Source of the DNA: Arthrobacter sp. NicSoilB8
GTDB taxonomy: Bacteria; Actinomycetota; Actinomycetes; Actinomycetales; Micrococcaceae
NCBI RefSeq assembly: GCF_019977355.1
Contig: NZ_AP024655.1
Coordinates: 3,100,001-3,164,000 of the forward strand
DNA length: 64,000 nt
Reading direction: 5' to 3'
Under the pieces are notes generated by a model that saw only the letters and a list, made by a program, of their open reading frames with translations, was not told the DNA's origin and searched no databases. Position 1 is the stretch's first letter. Every line of letters starts with the position of its first letter. Position numbers and translations under genes: made by a program. Shown in pieces: positions 33,565-42,789 of this stretch.

Positions 33565-36225
33565 CTACGCCTGGTCCAATCCGGCAGTAACAACGGCATC
33601 ATTGTTGCGCTCCCCCGGAAGCTGGTTGTCCCCAAGTCCGGCGATAGTTTGCAGCCAGGCCTGGAGGTACTCACGGTCGAACCGCTGCCCTGAATTGGCG
33701 CTGAAGTCGAACGAGACCAAATTCTTCGCGAACGGTTCCGCGAGATTTGCCAGCGAGGCGGAGCGCGAGATCACCAAGTCGCAGGCCTGCAGCAGCGCCA
33801 CTACGACGGCGCTTTCCAGGTGTCCCGCGCCCTCAGCGGCGAGGCGGTCGTCGTCAAGGTCGAAGACAAGCCGTCGATCGGAAATCCTCGAGAGTTCCAG
33901 TACTCGCCTGGCCGTGTCGTTATCCAAAGCCGAGGCTGAAACGACGACCGAGGCGTACTGCGTTGCGTCGGCGCCGCTGATCAGGTCGTTGACAACGAGG
34001 CGGCGCACCAAGCCGAGTCGGGATAGGTGGATGCTGCCCAGTAGCGACTGCAGGCTCTGGCCGTCAGAACGGGCCGCCGAGTCCGTCGGGGCGGAATCCA
34101 AGACTCCAAGAATCGGAGGCAGATCCTGGCCGTGCATGTGTTTGGAGTAAAGCATCGCGTAGTCCTGGCCCATGGTGACGTCAGAACGAATCGCGTCCCG
34201 TGGGACTGCGGCACGGAGCACGGGCCATTCCTCCGGCGCCGTGGCAAGGGCGAGGATCTGCTGGACAGCCAAGTCCGGGTCCAGGGAAACTACCTGGCCG
34301 CCGCCATGAAGCCGAATCCGGTCAGCCGGCGCCCCGATATCCGTTGAAAGGACTGGAACGCCGAACGCCCAGGCCTCGGTGACTGTATGGGAATACGTCT
34401 CTGGCCAGACGGAGAAGATTCCGACGAAGTCCGGGTCAACTTCCCGGGCGAGTGAAGCATAGTTGGCCCGCGTGAACTCGCCGTGCCCGATGACAAGGTC
34501 TCCGAGGCTCTTGCTGTTCTTGCCAAAGCCGTGCCACTCAACATGCGGACTCGTTCGCCGCACCAACTCCTGGATGAGGTCTATGCCCTTTTGCGGCGCC
34601 CAGTTTGCCGGGAGCATGACCCGCATGGGGCCGGGCAACCGATCGCCCTCGCGCAGGAATCCGATCGCGGACACATCGCGGCCGTGTTCGATCAGTTCCA
34701 GCTTGCCCTGATAGGCCGGGTAATTGTCCGCGTAGATCGAAGCCGCGGAAGGAGTTGTTGCAATCACGGCTGACGCGCTGTCGAGGACCCCCGCTGCACG
34801 CCGCCTCCACTCGTGGACCCAGTCGTGCTTCAACGACGGAACATTCTTGACGAATGCGGTGGGCAGCGTGCACGTGCCCTCCCCTGGAGTGCACACGCCG
34901 CCGCAATATTTCAGCGATTGGTCAAGCAGGTGAATCGTGGGGCAAATGTAGTAGAAGTCATGTGTCGAAAGAATCATCGGGACACTCATCAACCGGCAGA
35001 CTTCTGGGATTGTTGTCAGCGGTTGATTGACAAGATGCCGAATGTGCACAAGTTCAACATTGTGCCGGAGGATAAGTTCTGCAACGTACTGTGCGTAGTC
35101 ATCCCGCCATGTGTCGGTCACGTCGAATTTCGGCGTGGGTTTCCACGTCTCGAGCTTGTGGAAGACACCGTCGGTGAACTCATAGAGCGTGATGGCGGTC
35201 GCCGTAGCTTCCAACAGCAAGCTGTCCTGGGCGTCGACGAGCTGGGACAGCAGGTCCTTGTTGGTAGCGGGCGTGCCGCCGCCCGAGCGGTGTATGACGT
35301 ACAGGAGCACAGGCTTGACTGAGCTCGCACGCGCCAGGGATTCACGATGGGAGGAAAAGTCTGTGCGGATCTGTGCCATCTCCGCAGAGGAGTTCCATGC
35401 CCGGATGTCGGACGTGTACTCCGGGTGCATGGCGTCCACCGCGTCGCGGCCAACCTGGACCAGCGCGGCCCTGCGTTCTTCGCCGAATGACTGGCTCCGG
35501 GCGTGGCCCACCATCACGTGAGGCGCCAAGAGATTCAGGAAGCCGCTCTTAATGGCACGCTGGCAGAAGTCGTTTTCTTCGCCGTAGCCCTGGGGGAATG
35601 CCACCTCGTCGAAATCGCCGATTGCGTTGATGAGGTCCCGTCGAACGAACATGCAAAAGCCGTGGCCGGAAGGCAGCTCCATGGACGCGACGTTCACTTT
35701 TTTCGCGACGCCACGGCTGACTTCGGCCCAGGTGAGGTGCTCCGGCCATTCATTGAATCTCCCGGGCGTCGGAACGGCCATGGCTCCGGCGTTGTCGGAA
35801 ACTGCACTGACCGTCCCCACGTTGGCGCGCGAATATGCCGTCCAACGCATCCGGCGAAGCCATCCGGGCCCAACCACGGTGTCGCTGTTCAGCAGGACAA
35901 CGTCGTCCTCGCCGCCCAGCGCGAAGGCGTGATTCGCTGTTCGCGTATAACCCCAATTTGTCTCGTGGCGGTGCAGTTCAACGGCTCCCGCATCGCTAAA
36001 GCCGGCAAGCACCTCCAGAACGGCGGGATCAACGGTCGCGTCATCGATCACGACGACACGGGCGCCGCCCGAGTGCTCCAGCACTGAGCTGATGCACCGC
36101 TCAACGACTCGTGCGCCACCGTTGTGGACAGGTATGGTCACCGTGGTGCCGCGCGCGCTTGACAAGCGTGGCAGTAGTTCGGCGACTACTTCGGCGGACC
36201 AATTACTCACAACAGGATTACTCAA
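33565..36225 (-). CDS. GT2-GT4 bifunctional glycosyltransferase
   Basis: Large two-module enzyme (about 886 aa). The first 280 residues are a GT2 (GT-A fold) domain: TVTIPVHNGG, VVVIDDAT, then LLNSDTVVGPGWL with the DxD-type metal site. After a linker, about 305-700 is a GT-B/GT4 domain (RSGGGTPATNKDLLSQL, then PANWAPQKGIDLI and TEAWAFGVPVLSTDIGAP). About 180 further C-terminal residues resemble a second, degenerate transferase-like fold. It probably adds two sugars in sequence. Start codon: TTG at 36225 with GGGAG four bases upstream is preferred; TTG at 36258 is the alternative. Confidence 0.87.
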   Translation of the reverse strand: MSNPVVSNWSAEVVAELLPRLSSARGTTVTIPVHNGGARVVERCISSVLEHSGGARVVVIDDATVDPAVLEVLAGFSDAGAVELHRHETNWGYTRTANHAFALGGEDDVVLLNSDTVVGPGWLRRMRWTAYSRANVGTVSAVSDNAGAMAVPTPGRFNEWPEHLTWAEVSRGVAKKVNVASMELPSGHGFCMFVRRDLINAIGDFDEVAFPQGYGEENDFCQRAIKSGFLNLLAPHVMVGHARSQSFGEERRAALVQVGRDAVDAMHPEYTSDIRAWNSSAEMAQIRTDFSSHRESLARASSVKPVLLYVIHRSGGGTPATNKDLLSQLVDAQDSLLLEATATAITLYEFTDGVFHKLETWKPTPKFDVTDTWRDDYAQYVAELILRHNVELVHIRHLVNQPLTTIPEVCRLMSVPMILSTHDFYYICPTIHLLDQSLKYCGGVCTPGEGTCTLPTAFVKNVPSLKHDWVHEWRRRAAGVLDSASAVIATTPSAASIYADNYPAYQGKLELIEHGRDVSAIGFLREGDRLPGPMRVMLPANWAPQKGIDLIQELVRRTSPHVEWHGFGKNSKSLGDLVIGHGEFTRANYASLAREVDPDFVGIFSVWPETYSHTVTEAWAFGVPVLSTDIGAPADRIRLHGGGQVVSLDPDLAVQQILALATAPEEWPVLRAAVPRDAIRSDVTMGQDYAMLYSKHMHGQDLPPILGVLDSAPTDSAARSDGQSLQSLLGSIHLSRLGLVRRLVVNDLISGADATQYASVVVSASALDNDTARRVLELSRISDRRLVFDLDDDRLAAEGAGHLESAVVVALLQACDLVISRSASLANLAEPFAKNLVSFDFSANSGQRFDREYLQAWLQTIAGLGDNQLPGERNNDAVVTAGLDQA

Positions 36226-36280
36226 AATTCTCCCAACACATTTCCGACTACCGGCCAAAGCGCATTCATAGTTGTTAGTG

Positions 36281-36949
36281 CTAGCTGAACCACGAGCGCA
36301 GCCGGTTCCGTATACCTCGCAACACGCGCACGCTTCGGCGGGACCTGAACTTCAAATATCCTTCGAACTGCTTCTCCAAAGCCCTATTCCGCTTCTCCAG
36401 GTCTTGGATACGGACCGATTGGGACTTCATGAGGGTTTCCTGGTTGGCCAGTGTGGTTTTCTGCGCCGCCAGTCTCGTCTGCAGAACGGCCGTTTTCTCC
36501 GCCTGCTTGGCCAGGTTTCCCCGCTGCCATTGGACTTTGCTTCTCAGGGCAGCCACGTCGGTATCCTGCCGATCCAGCTTGTTCTTCTGCCACACGACTT
36601 TGCTTTGCAGGGCATCGTTCTTGCCGGCAAGCTTGGCAATCTGGCTTTTTTGCCAGGAAGTCTTGCTCTGAAGGACCTCGACGTCTTTCGGGTGCAGCTT
36701 TGCGGCATTTTCGACTGACGCCTGCTGGCTGGCTGACGCCTCGTTGACGCGAGCCAGCTTCTCCACCTTGGTTTCCAGCTTTTCAACTTGCTTCAGCAGG
36801 GAGGTGATTCTCGCAGCCCGCAGAGCGGCGCTTTTCTGATATGCCATGGCAAGGTCAGCCGGGTCAAGCAACCACTCAATAGGTGTTTCGGCTTCAGCAC
36901 CGGGGTCCATCGCGTTCTGGTGGATGGCCACATGATTCGATGATTTCAA
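36281..36949 (-). CDS. Coiled-coil protein of unknown function
   Basis: A 222-aa protein without catalytic motifs. From about residue 45 to 190 it is a continuous coiled coil built of 14-residue-like units (x-LQSK-(T/V)-x-WQK-(S/N)-K-(L/I)) in which Q, K, W and L recur in register. The C-terminal tail is basic (RRSVRVLRGIRNRLRSWF) and amphipathic, so it could sit on the membrane. It leads the unit with the GT2-GT4 and GT61 genes. A polymer length ruler or scaffold for glycosyltransferases is conceivable, as for Wzz- or WbdD-type coiled coils, but this is inference only. Confidence 0.7.
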   Translation of the reverse strand: MKSSNHVAIHQNAMDPGAEAETPIEWLLDPADLAMAYQKSAALRAARITSLLKQVEKLETKVEKLARVNEASASQQASVENAAKLHPKDVEVLQSKTSWQKSQIAKLAGKNDALQSKVVWQKNKLDRQDTDVAALRSKVQWQRGNLAKQAEKTAVLQTRLAAQKTTLANQETLMKSQSVRIQDLEKRNRALEKQFEGYLKFRSRRSVRVLRGIRNRLRSWFS

Positions 36950-37254
36950 ATTTTCTCCCGGTGTTGTTCAGCCAGTCAGTTCAAATTGATCAGCGACGAT
37001 GCTGGGGAACCACGGAAGCGGCTTCAAAAGTGGAGTCAGAGACTCAATCCAGCCGACACTCAGTACGATCTGAGTCACCCTCTGCAGATGACGAGGAAAA
37101 GCCAAACCTTTCCGTCGAGTCAGCTACGCCCCGACCCACTATAGCAACCGGGACCGCACTCTCTCCTACCGGCCCGGCGCGTCGCCTGAATGCCGCGTCG
37201 CGCACCCCACACTAACGAGTCCGGGTCCCAATGGCCACTCGGACAAACGGGGGT
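36950..37254. other. Non-coding gap: probable long leader of the coiled-coil/GT unit
   Basis: 305 bp without a convincing gene. Read on the minus strand it contains an extended -10 (TGCTATAGT at 37138-37146) and then about 180 nt up to the ATG at 36949. That leader can form several short stems (GGAAA/TTTTCC near 37093-37113; ACTCAG/CTGAGT near 37059-37076; GAGTC/GACTC near 37034-37048). Near 37217-37245 a weak imperfect hairpin (GTCCGGGT / ACTCGGAC) may end the upstream operon. No known riboswitch was recognised. Confidence 0.5.
37138..37146 (-). promoter_or_regulatory. Extended -10 promoter of the coiled-coil/GT2-GT4/GT61 unit
   Basis: TGC-TATAGT on the minus strand matches an extended -10 (TGnTATAAT) at all but one position. 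No clear -35 is seen. It matches the ugd -10 (TATAGTGG) over 8 nt. Confidence 0.45.
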
Positions 37255-38580
37255 TCACTGCAGGGGAACCTTTGGCAGGAACCGCTCAATTGTCTGGCCG
37301 ATCACAATATCGGGCTTGTAGGAGTCGATGACCTCATAGTCGAACGAGGGTGACCATTCGAAGCGGAATTGCTTGAAGAACCTGGCGAACCACCAGGCCA
37401 GACGATCGGGATGCAGTCCATCGCCGAAGAAGGAGTTGCCGAACACAAGAACCTTCAGCGAGCTAGGGGCAGACGCATTGGTCCACACCCGGCGCTTACC
37501 CTGGTGGCCAGACGGAGGATCGAAAGTTTCCACGAGTTCAAGGGCTTCCTCAAGGTGCTCCACTGAGGCGCGGGTCGCCCTGGCTTCCCGCGCCAGGATT
37601 GGAACACCGAAAAATCTGTCTGCGAGATCCCCTCCCGAGATTTTCGAGTCTGACAACTGAACACGGAGCGCCAGATCTCTGAACCGCGGATCCAGATGAG
37701 TGGTCATGGCAAGAAAACATGCCCTGGCCCCCGCTGCTGACAGGTGCAGGTCATTTGTGCGGTAGGCGGCCTGCCCCGGCCAGCTGCTCAGGATCGACAG
37801 TGATTCGCGATAGTAGTCCCTGTTCGCCGCTGTTTCTTCAATCAATGCCATCCGCGGCGTAGGAACAGTCACATCTACCGGCGCCAAGTGTGAGAGCACT
37901 GTCAGCTTTTCCGGGATTATTGTTTGGAGGTATTCCACGCCGCGGCGACTGAGGGACTCAAATCGATGGTCGTAGATTTCAATCCATTGAGCGGCCCCCT
38001 CGGCCGCGCTGGGACGATCCTCTGCATAAAGATCGATCAATCCATTCGATCCGCCCACGAGGAAGAGGTGTCCATCGTGTCCCAATACGGCGGACTCATC
38101 CGGCGACTTCAGCCCAACAGGCAAATATACCGACGACACCGCGCCATTTGTGGCATTGTCCATGATCGTGTCGAGAGAGGATTGATTTGCGGTCATGATT
38201 GAGGGCTGAGGAGGCTGATCCGGCGCGACAAAACCTGCCCCTGTCCACTCATTGGCTAGTTTCAACCTCAGTCGATTTGCATTTCCGGAGGACAACCTGA
38301 GAACTTCGGGATGGGAGCCGTCATTTATTTCGACCACAACATTACCGGCCAGGACATCAAGCGCCGAGACGTCCTCTTCGCACTTGATCTCGAATCCGGC
38401 GGGCTGGTCGGTGATGTGGGACAGGTCCCCGCGGACGCGGGAAGGATTCCCGCGTCCGATCTCGGCTCCGCGCAGCAGGACGCGGACCAGAAGATCACCA
38501 TTGCTGGCGCAATGTGCCGAATACGCCCACCCGGACACCGTTCTGCCGTCGTCGTGAAGTCGTTCGAAGTAGCCGCCCAT
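37255..38580 (-). CDS. AlgX/AlgJ-like SGNH protein with N-terminal beta domain
   Basis: A 441-aa protein. Residues 1-110 resemble the small beta-sandwich (DDGRTVSGWAYS ... GFEIKC) often attached to glycosyltransferases. From about 145 the pattern fits the AlgX/AlgJ SGNH family, which O-acetylates alginate: GHDGHLFLVGGSN near the domain start, YRTNDLHLSAAG with the Asp-x-His pair, and VLVFGNSFFGDG with the candidate Ser. So the Ser/His/Asp set is conserved in order D/H-S. No signal peptide is visible, so it would act in the cytoplasm unless exported otherwise. It is the last gene of the 13-gene unit. Confidence 0.75.
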   Translation of the reverse strand: MGGYFERLHDDGRTVSGWAYSAHCASNGDLLVRVLLRGAEIGRGNPSRVRGDLSHITDQPAGFEIKCEEDVSALDVLAGNVVVEINDGSHPEVLRLSSGNANRLRLKLANEWTGAGFVAPDQPPQPSIMTANQSSLDTIMDNATNGAVSSVYLPVGLKSPDESAVLGHDGHLFLVGGSNGLIDLYAEDRPSAAEGAAQWIEIYDHRFESLSRRGVEYLQTIIPEKLTVLSHLAPVDVTVPTPRMALIEETAANRDYYRESLSILSSWPGQAAYRTNDLHLSAAGARACFLAMTTHLDPRFRDLALRVQLSDSKISGGDLADRFFGVPILAREARATRASVEHLEEALELVETFDPPSGHQGKRRVWTNASAPSSLKVLVFGNSFFGDGLHPDRLAWWFARFFKQFRFEWSPSFDYEVIDSYKPDIVIGQTIERFLPKVPLQ

Positions 38581-38592
38581 TAAGTTCTGTTC

Positions 38593-41500
38593 CTACTCGC
38601 CAAAGCACTGTTGTAAGTCATGAAGAATTTTCTTCGCCCTGCTGCCGAATGAATGGCTTTCCCGAATCCAGTCCACCACTTCATCCTGCTCGGGCCCTGA
38701 CCAGGGGTTGTCAATAACGTCCCGAACCAGCAGGGGAATTTCGTCCGCAGATTCGTACCATTTTACGCGGTCCCCGAACACCTCGACACCGCCGGCTATG
38801 GAGTCGGAAATGACCGGAGTTCCAAGGGCAAGGGCGTCAAATATCCGGTTGTTGATGAAGCCGCTCTGGCGCATTGACGGATGGTGATCGTTCAATACGA
38901 CCTTTGCCCCGGCGTATGCACCTGGCAATTGACTATTATCGATGTACTCGCCGAGCACCATTGAACTCATGGCCGGCTCGCCCGCCCAGCCTTCGCCGTA
39001 GATCCCCCGGTTCAGATCTGTTTCAAGAAGTGTCAGTCCCTTGGCCGATGGCCGTTCGTACTCCCAGCGGCGGTTTCCAACCACCAGCACATCGGCCGAT
39101 CGGACGTTGGAGGCTCCCGACCGCCGAAAGCGGCTCACGTCCGTTGCCTGAAGCAGGGGCCGCACGTCCACTCCGTACTTGCGCGATGCCCACATCGCCC
39201 AGCTCTCACTGGCCGCGTACACCAGGTCGAAACCCATCAGTTCTTCTGGCTGGACCAGCTCGGGATGCGAAATGATCCACAGAACATTGAGCGCACCGGG
39301 TATGGGCGGAATGTCGTAGCGTCCGCGAATCACGATGTTTATCTGGTCGAGATAGGTGGATAAGCGCCTTGCCGAAGCCCGGTTGTCAACGTAGACGTGG
39401 TGTCCCAATTCCCGCATGGCGTCCGCCAGCTGACGTGCAAAGAAGGTGTCGCCCCAACGCTCGCCCCGGGTTCCCCCCGGGGCACAGTGTTTGATGGCAA
39501 TGACGGAAGGAGCGGTGGTTCCCTCCTGGGGGGGCGCTGTCCGCCTGAGGATGGGCCGCGGGATCCATCGATCGGTCGCCTCTCGTGCATCCGGGTCAAA
39601 GCGTGCGCCCATGAGGGAATAGGGCGTGCCGCGCCAGACATCCTCGGCGCTCCGCGTCGAGGCCCCGGACCACCGGCCCATAAAGCGCTCAGTCGAGGAC
39701 TGTGACCAGGGTTCTGACGGCGCCGCGTTGGGCTTCCTCGCCATGACCCGGACCGATGCCGCCACCAGCGTAAGTTGCCCCAGGTCCCGCGCAGCCCGGT
39801 GCGAGTAGTCGACATCGAACCACCTCTCCGGGAGGTCGGCGGCAAAACCTTCCAGGCGGGAGAAGGCGTCTGCCCCTACCAGCATGGCCGTGAGGCTTGC
39901 CCCCGCGGCCGGTATCGTTGCGCTGATGCTCTTCAGATCGTCCTCGTGGTGCCCTTCAAGGAACACGAAAGGCAACCTCGCCTGCACTGCGGCCGGGGTG
40001 TACTGATACCCCGCCGATATGACGGTTCCGTCCTGATCCACCAGTGCCGGCTGGACGGCGGCTACGCCAGGTGTCAGCATCACCGATAGCTCGCCGACCT
40101 GGCTTGCTTCGAATTCAGTTCCCGGGCGAACGAAGAGGAGACGGTCGTGGGCCGACTCGGCGAAGCCAACGTTGGCCAGCAGGGCTGACGATGCTGAGGG
40201 CACGACCCGAAATTTGACGGGCACGGTGGCCAGGCTCCGTTCGGCTTGCACCGTGAAGCGTCCGAAGCGCTCTGTCTTGGCAGCGACGACGACGACTTCG
40301 GAGACGCCGGAATTGCGGCGCGTTAGGGAACGCAGGGTCTTCGAGAGTTCAAAGGCGGATTCGTCCTTCCAGACGAGGATCGCCGACACACCCGGGAGAC
40401 GATCCTCGGCTGCTCGTTGCGGATGCCAGTCGACCATCGCGCTTTTGCGAACCCCTTCGAGCCACACGTCGAAGACTCTCCGAGCCAATTTCGAAGAACC
40501 CGGCGAGGGTCGTTCGGACGAGGCACCGATGAAGGGGACCAGAAACGGATCAGCCTGTTTCCCTACGTTCCAGGCAGCCTGGAAGCCACAGGCTTCGCCA
40601 TGCCCGGCGTCGAATGCGTGTTGACCGAGGAGGCTCTTCTCCACCATCCAGTTGCTGAGACTGAACGCCCCGCCGGAGAGCAGGGCCTCTTCATCGAAAC
40701 GCACGTGAAAGCGGTCTTTTGCCTTGTTCGGTGCCTTCTCGTGGAGAACCGAAAAACCGTGGCTGGCGTCTTGTGCCGCCAGGGACCAGGCCATTGTCTG
40801 CAGGAATCGGGGATCCCAGCGGTGCCCGGGGCCCAGGAACGCCACATACCGTCCGGTTGCCTCCCGAACGGCCCAATTCAGTGCGGATGCGGTATCGAGG
40901 TTCCTCGCATCCAGTCGACGCGAAGGCAGGAGGTCGCGACCGGACGCGGAGGCCTGCGCTCCGCCGTCGGTCTGGTCGACGACGATCACGTCCGCCCTCA
41001 CCGACGCCTGCTCGTGGAGGGATGCCAATGCTGACTGCAGGTCATCTGCAGTGTCGTGTCCGTGGACAATGACGGACACCACCGGTTTCCCGGTACCTTC
41101 GTCAGCCTCCATGGACTGCGCGGCCATTGCCGCCAGGTACTGCTCGCTCGTACTGGAATCGAATCCGGCTGATTCCGCCTCTGACTTCTGACGCCGTTGG
41201 GCTTCGAACTCCTGACGCCAGGCCTTTGCCTGCCCGATCATGTCTGAGCGGAACGTGTTCCACAGCACCGGGGCAGCACCGTTACTGATGCCCGGCAGCT
41301 CGGCCCCGGATTCGACTCCAAGGTATGCAAGGAGCCACCCGAACACTCCGTGGGGATCCTTCAAGGATTCCGGATGAAGCCTCGCCACGGCGTCCAGGTC
41401 CACGACGGGGTGCGGATTGGCCACAGGGCGGCCCGGGAGAAACAGCAGCGCGTAGGCGGGCTCAACGGACGGATGGCGCCGGCGCATCGCTTCCCGGAAC

Positions 41501-41745
41501 CATTCGAAATCGAACAGCGGGTGCGGCGAGAACCGGCTGGCCTTCATCTTCGACGCCGCGTCCCTCACCGCGTCAGCGCGCGAATCGAAGCGTTGCCCGC
41601 ACTGGGCTTCGTACCACTGTTGGTCGAAGAACGTTACATCCTTCGCCACGAGGTCGCGAAAGAGCGGACGAGGCAACGCAGCCTTTTCCGCAATTTCTTC
41701 GCGAAATGAAATCCTCTGACCAGAATTCTGCGAGTCGTCTGCCAT
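38593..41745 (-). CDS. Three-module glycosyltransferase (two GT2-like, one CgeB-like)
   Basis: 1050-aa protein. Residues 35-110 resemble the FDxxWYxxxNPDV-type region found ahead of rhamnan/polysaccharide transferases (FDQQWYEAQCG; FDFEWFREA). Two GT2-like folds follow (PVVSVIVHGHD near 205; GVSAILVWKDE near 455). Neither shows the usual DxD: the expected positions read GPGHRWD and RPGTEFE. A third module (about 750-1045) matches the CgeB-like GT-B group, with KHCAPGGTRGERWGDTFFA and a C-terminal GTPVISDSIAG segment. Activity probably resides in the last module. ATG at 41745 with GAGAG upstream lies 112 nt inside the preceding gene; GTG at 41649 is an alternative with a smaller overlap but no RBS. 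Confidence 0.85.
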   Translation of the reverse strand: MADDSQNSGQRISFREEIAEKAALPRPLFRDLVAKDVTFFDQQWYEAQCGQRFDSRADAVRDAASKMKASRFSPHPLFDFEWFREAMRRRHPSVEPAYALLFLPGRPVANPHPVVDLDAVARLHPESLKDPHGVFGWLLAYLGVESGAELPGISNGAAPVLWNTFRSDMIGQAKAWRQEFEAQRRQKSEAESAGFDSSTSEQYLAAMAAQSMEADEGTGKPVVSVIVHGHDTADDLQSALASLHEQASVRADVIVVDQTDGGAQASASGRDLLPSRRLDARNLDTASALNWAVREATGRYVAFLGPGHRWDPRFLQTMAWSLAAQDASHGFSVLHEKAPNKAKDRFHVRFDEEALLSGGAFSLSNWMVEKSLLGQHAFDAGHGEACGFQAAWNVGKQADPFLVPFIGASSERPSPGSSKLARRVFDVWLEGVRKSAMVDWHPQRAAEDRLPGVSAILVWKDESAFELSKTLRSLTRRNSGVSEVVVVAAKTERFGRFTVQAERSLATVPVKFRVVPSASSALLANVGFAESAHDRLLFVRPGTEFEASQVGELSVMLTPGVAAVQPALVDQDGTVISAGYQYTPAAVQARLPFVFLEGHHEDDLKSISATIPAAGASLTAMLVGADAFSRLEGFAADLPERWFDVDYSHRAARDLGQLTLVAASVRVMARKPNAAPSEPWSQSSTERFMGRWSGASTRSAEDVWRGTPYSLMGARFDPDAREATDRWIPRPILRRTAPPQEGTTAPSVIAIKHCAPGGTRGERWGDTFFARQLADAMRELGHHVYVDNRASARRLSTYLDQINIVIRGRYDIPPIPGALNVLWIISHPELVQPEELMGFDLVYAASESWAMWASRKYGVDVRPLLQATDVSRFRRSGASNVRSADVLVVGNRRWEYERPSAKGLTLLETDLNRGIYGEGWAGEPAMSSMVLGEYIDNSQLPGAYAGAKVVLNDHHPSMRQSGFINNRIFDALALGTPVISDSIAGGVEVFGDRVKWYESADEIPLLVRDVIDNPWSGPEQDEVVDWIRESHSFGSRAKKILHDLQQCFGE

Positions 41746-42779
41746 ACCTGTCTCTCAATTGAAGCGTTGGCCGGGTGATCGGAATCCGTCACCGGGCCGG
41801 GCTCGATGGCCGGGCCGCGCCGGGCCTCGTGTGTGGGTGTGCTTTCGCTTCGCCTGGAGCCGGCGGTCCGGGAATCCCCGGCGTCCAGACTATTCAAGTC
41901 ACTCCCGAAGAACGCCGCATGTGCCGCTTGAAGATGCTGCCGGAACCGGCCCCGGGGCGGAGGCACGTGGCCTGCCTGCAAGGCCAGAGGCACAAATTCA
42001 ATCCGCCCGGATGCATCGAGGCCGCCGACCGCCGGATCAACCCCCCGCATGGTGGCGAACGGCGCGTAGTGCTTGCTGTAGTGGTCGGTGTCCCGCGTGT
42101 TTTGCACAAACCGAACGAAATTGTTGTCGGGCGTCGCCGCGTACAGGTGGCGCAGGTCGAACCGGGAACGGTGTGCCCTTTCAACGGCGGCGTATCCCCC
42201 CATCCCCGGGAAGCACGCGCGATAGAACGTGCTGACCACTGAGTTGACGTAGTCTCCGACGCGGGTTTGTGGCGAGAAACAGACCGCCGCCGAGCCATCG
42301 ATCTGGCGGGAGATCGCCAGCGCGGCAAATCCGCCGCCGCTGGACCCCGTCAGGAGAATCCTGTCGTACCCTGCAGCCGCGGCGATGTCCTTGATGAGGT
42401 CAGCCACGTCCGAGCTGAAATCCTGCTCTGAATTTCCGATATACCAGGCCAGCGCCATGGCCCTGTTGATGTGCAGGCTCGAGTCCGCCACGAACAGTTG
42501 AGCGGCATCAAACGGGGCAATGGTGTTCCGCCACTCGAAGCGGGGCAGCGTGAACTTGGACCGCTGCAACGAGCCGTGGAAACTGACGATCAGCGTCCTG
42601 GATGCCTTGGGAATGTACAGTGCGGTGATATCCAGGCGTCCGCCCGAACAGCCCGGCACCACGAATTCGTAGGCCCCGGAGCAGGTGTGGTCAATGTCGC
42701 CGGCCGAAGCGTACCGGCGGATCTCGACTGCGTTCCGCTCATCCCAGGCTTTGCCGGGCGTCGTGGACGGCAGGGTCAC
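41634..42779 (-). CDS. Alpha/beta-hydrolase-like protein with a basic C-terminal tail
   Basis: 381 aa. LIVSFHGSL gives the oxyanion-type turn, and LTGSSGGGFAAL near residue 145 is a nucleophile elbow with Ser. A candidate His lies in LQAGHVPPP near 270. It resembles hydrolase-like proteins found in capsule/teichoic-acid gene clusters; the substrate is unknown. After about residue 290 a low-complexity stretch leads to a strongly basic tail (FAKKLRKRLRCLVRSF) whose last 37 codons overlap the next gene in another frame. Either this overlap is real or the ancestral stop was lost. It starts 10 bp past the upstream stop, no signal peptide. Confidence 0.75.
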   Translation of the reverse strand: MTLPSTTPGKAWDERNAVEIRRYASAGDIDHTCSGAYEFVVPGCSGGRLDITALYIPKASRTLIVSFHGSLQRSKFTLPRFEWRNTIAPFDAAQLFVADSSLHINRAMALAWYIGNSEQDFSSDVADLIKDIAAAAGYDRILLTGSSGGGFAALAISRQIDGSAAVCFSPQTRVGDYVNSVVSTFYRACFPGMGGYAAVERAHRSRFDLRHLYAATPDNNFVRFVQNTRDTDHYSKHYAPFATMRGVDPAVGGLDASGRIEFVPLALQAGHVPPPRGRFRQHLQAAHAAFFGSDLNSLDAGDSRTAGSRRSESTPTHEARRGPAIEPGPVTDSDHPANASIERQVWQTTRRILVRGFHFAKKLRKRLRCLVRSFATSWRRM

Positions 42780-42789
42780 GGCTTCTCTC

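Noticed and set aside
41634..41745. Sequencing frameshift between hydrolase and GT genes
   Set aside because: Both frames are intact on their own and belong to different families, so joining them would not restore one known protein.
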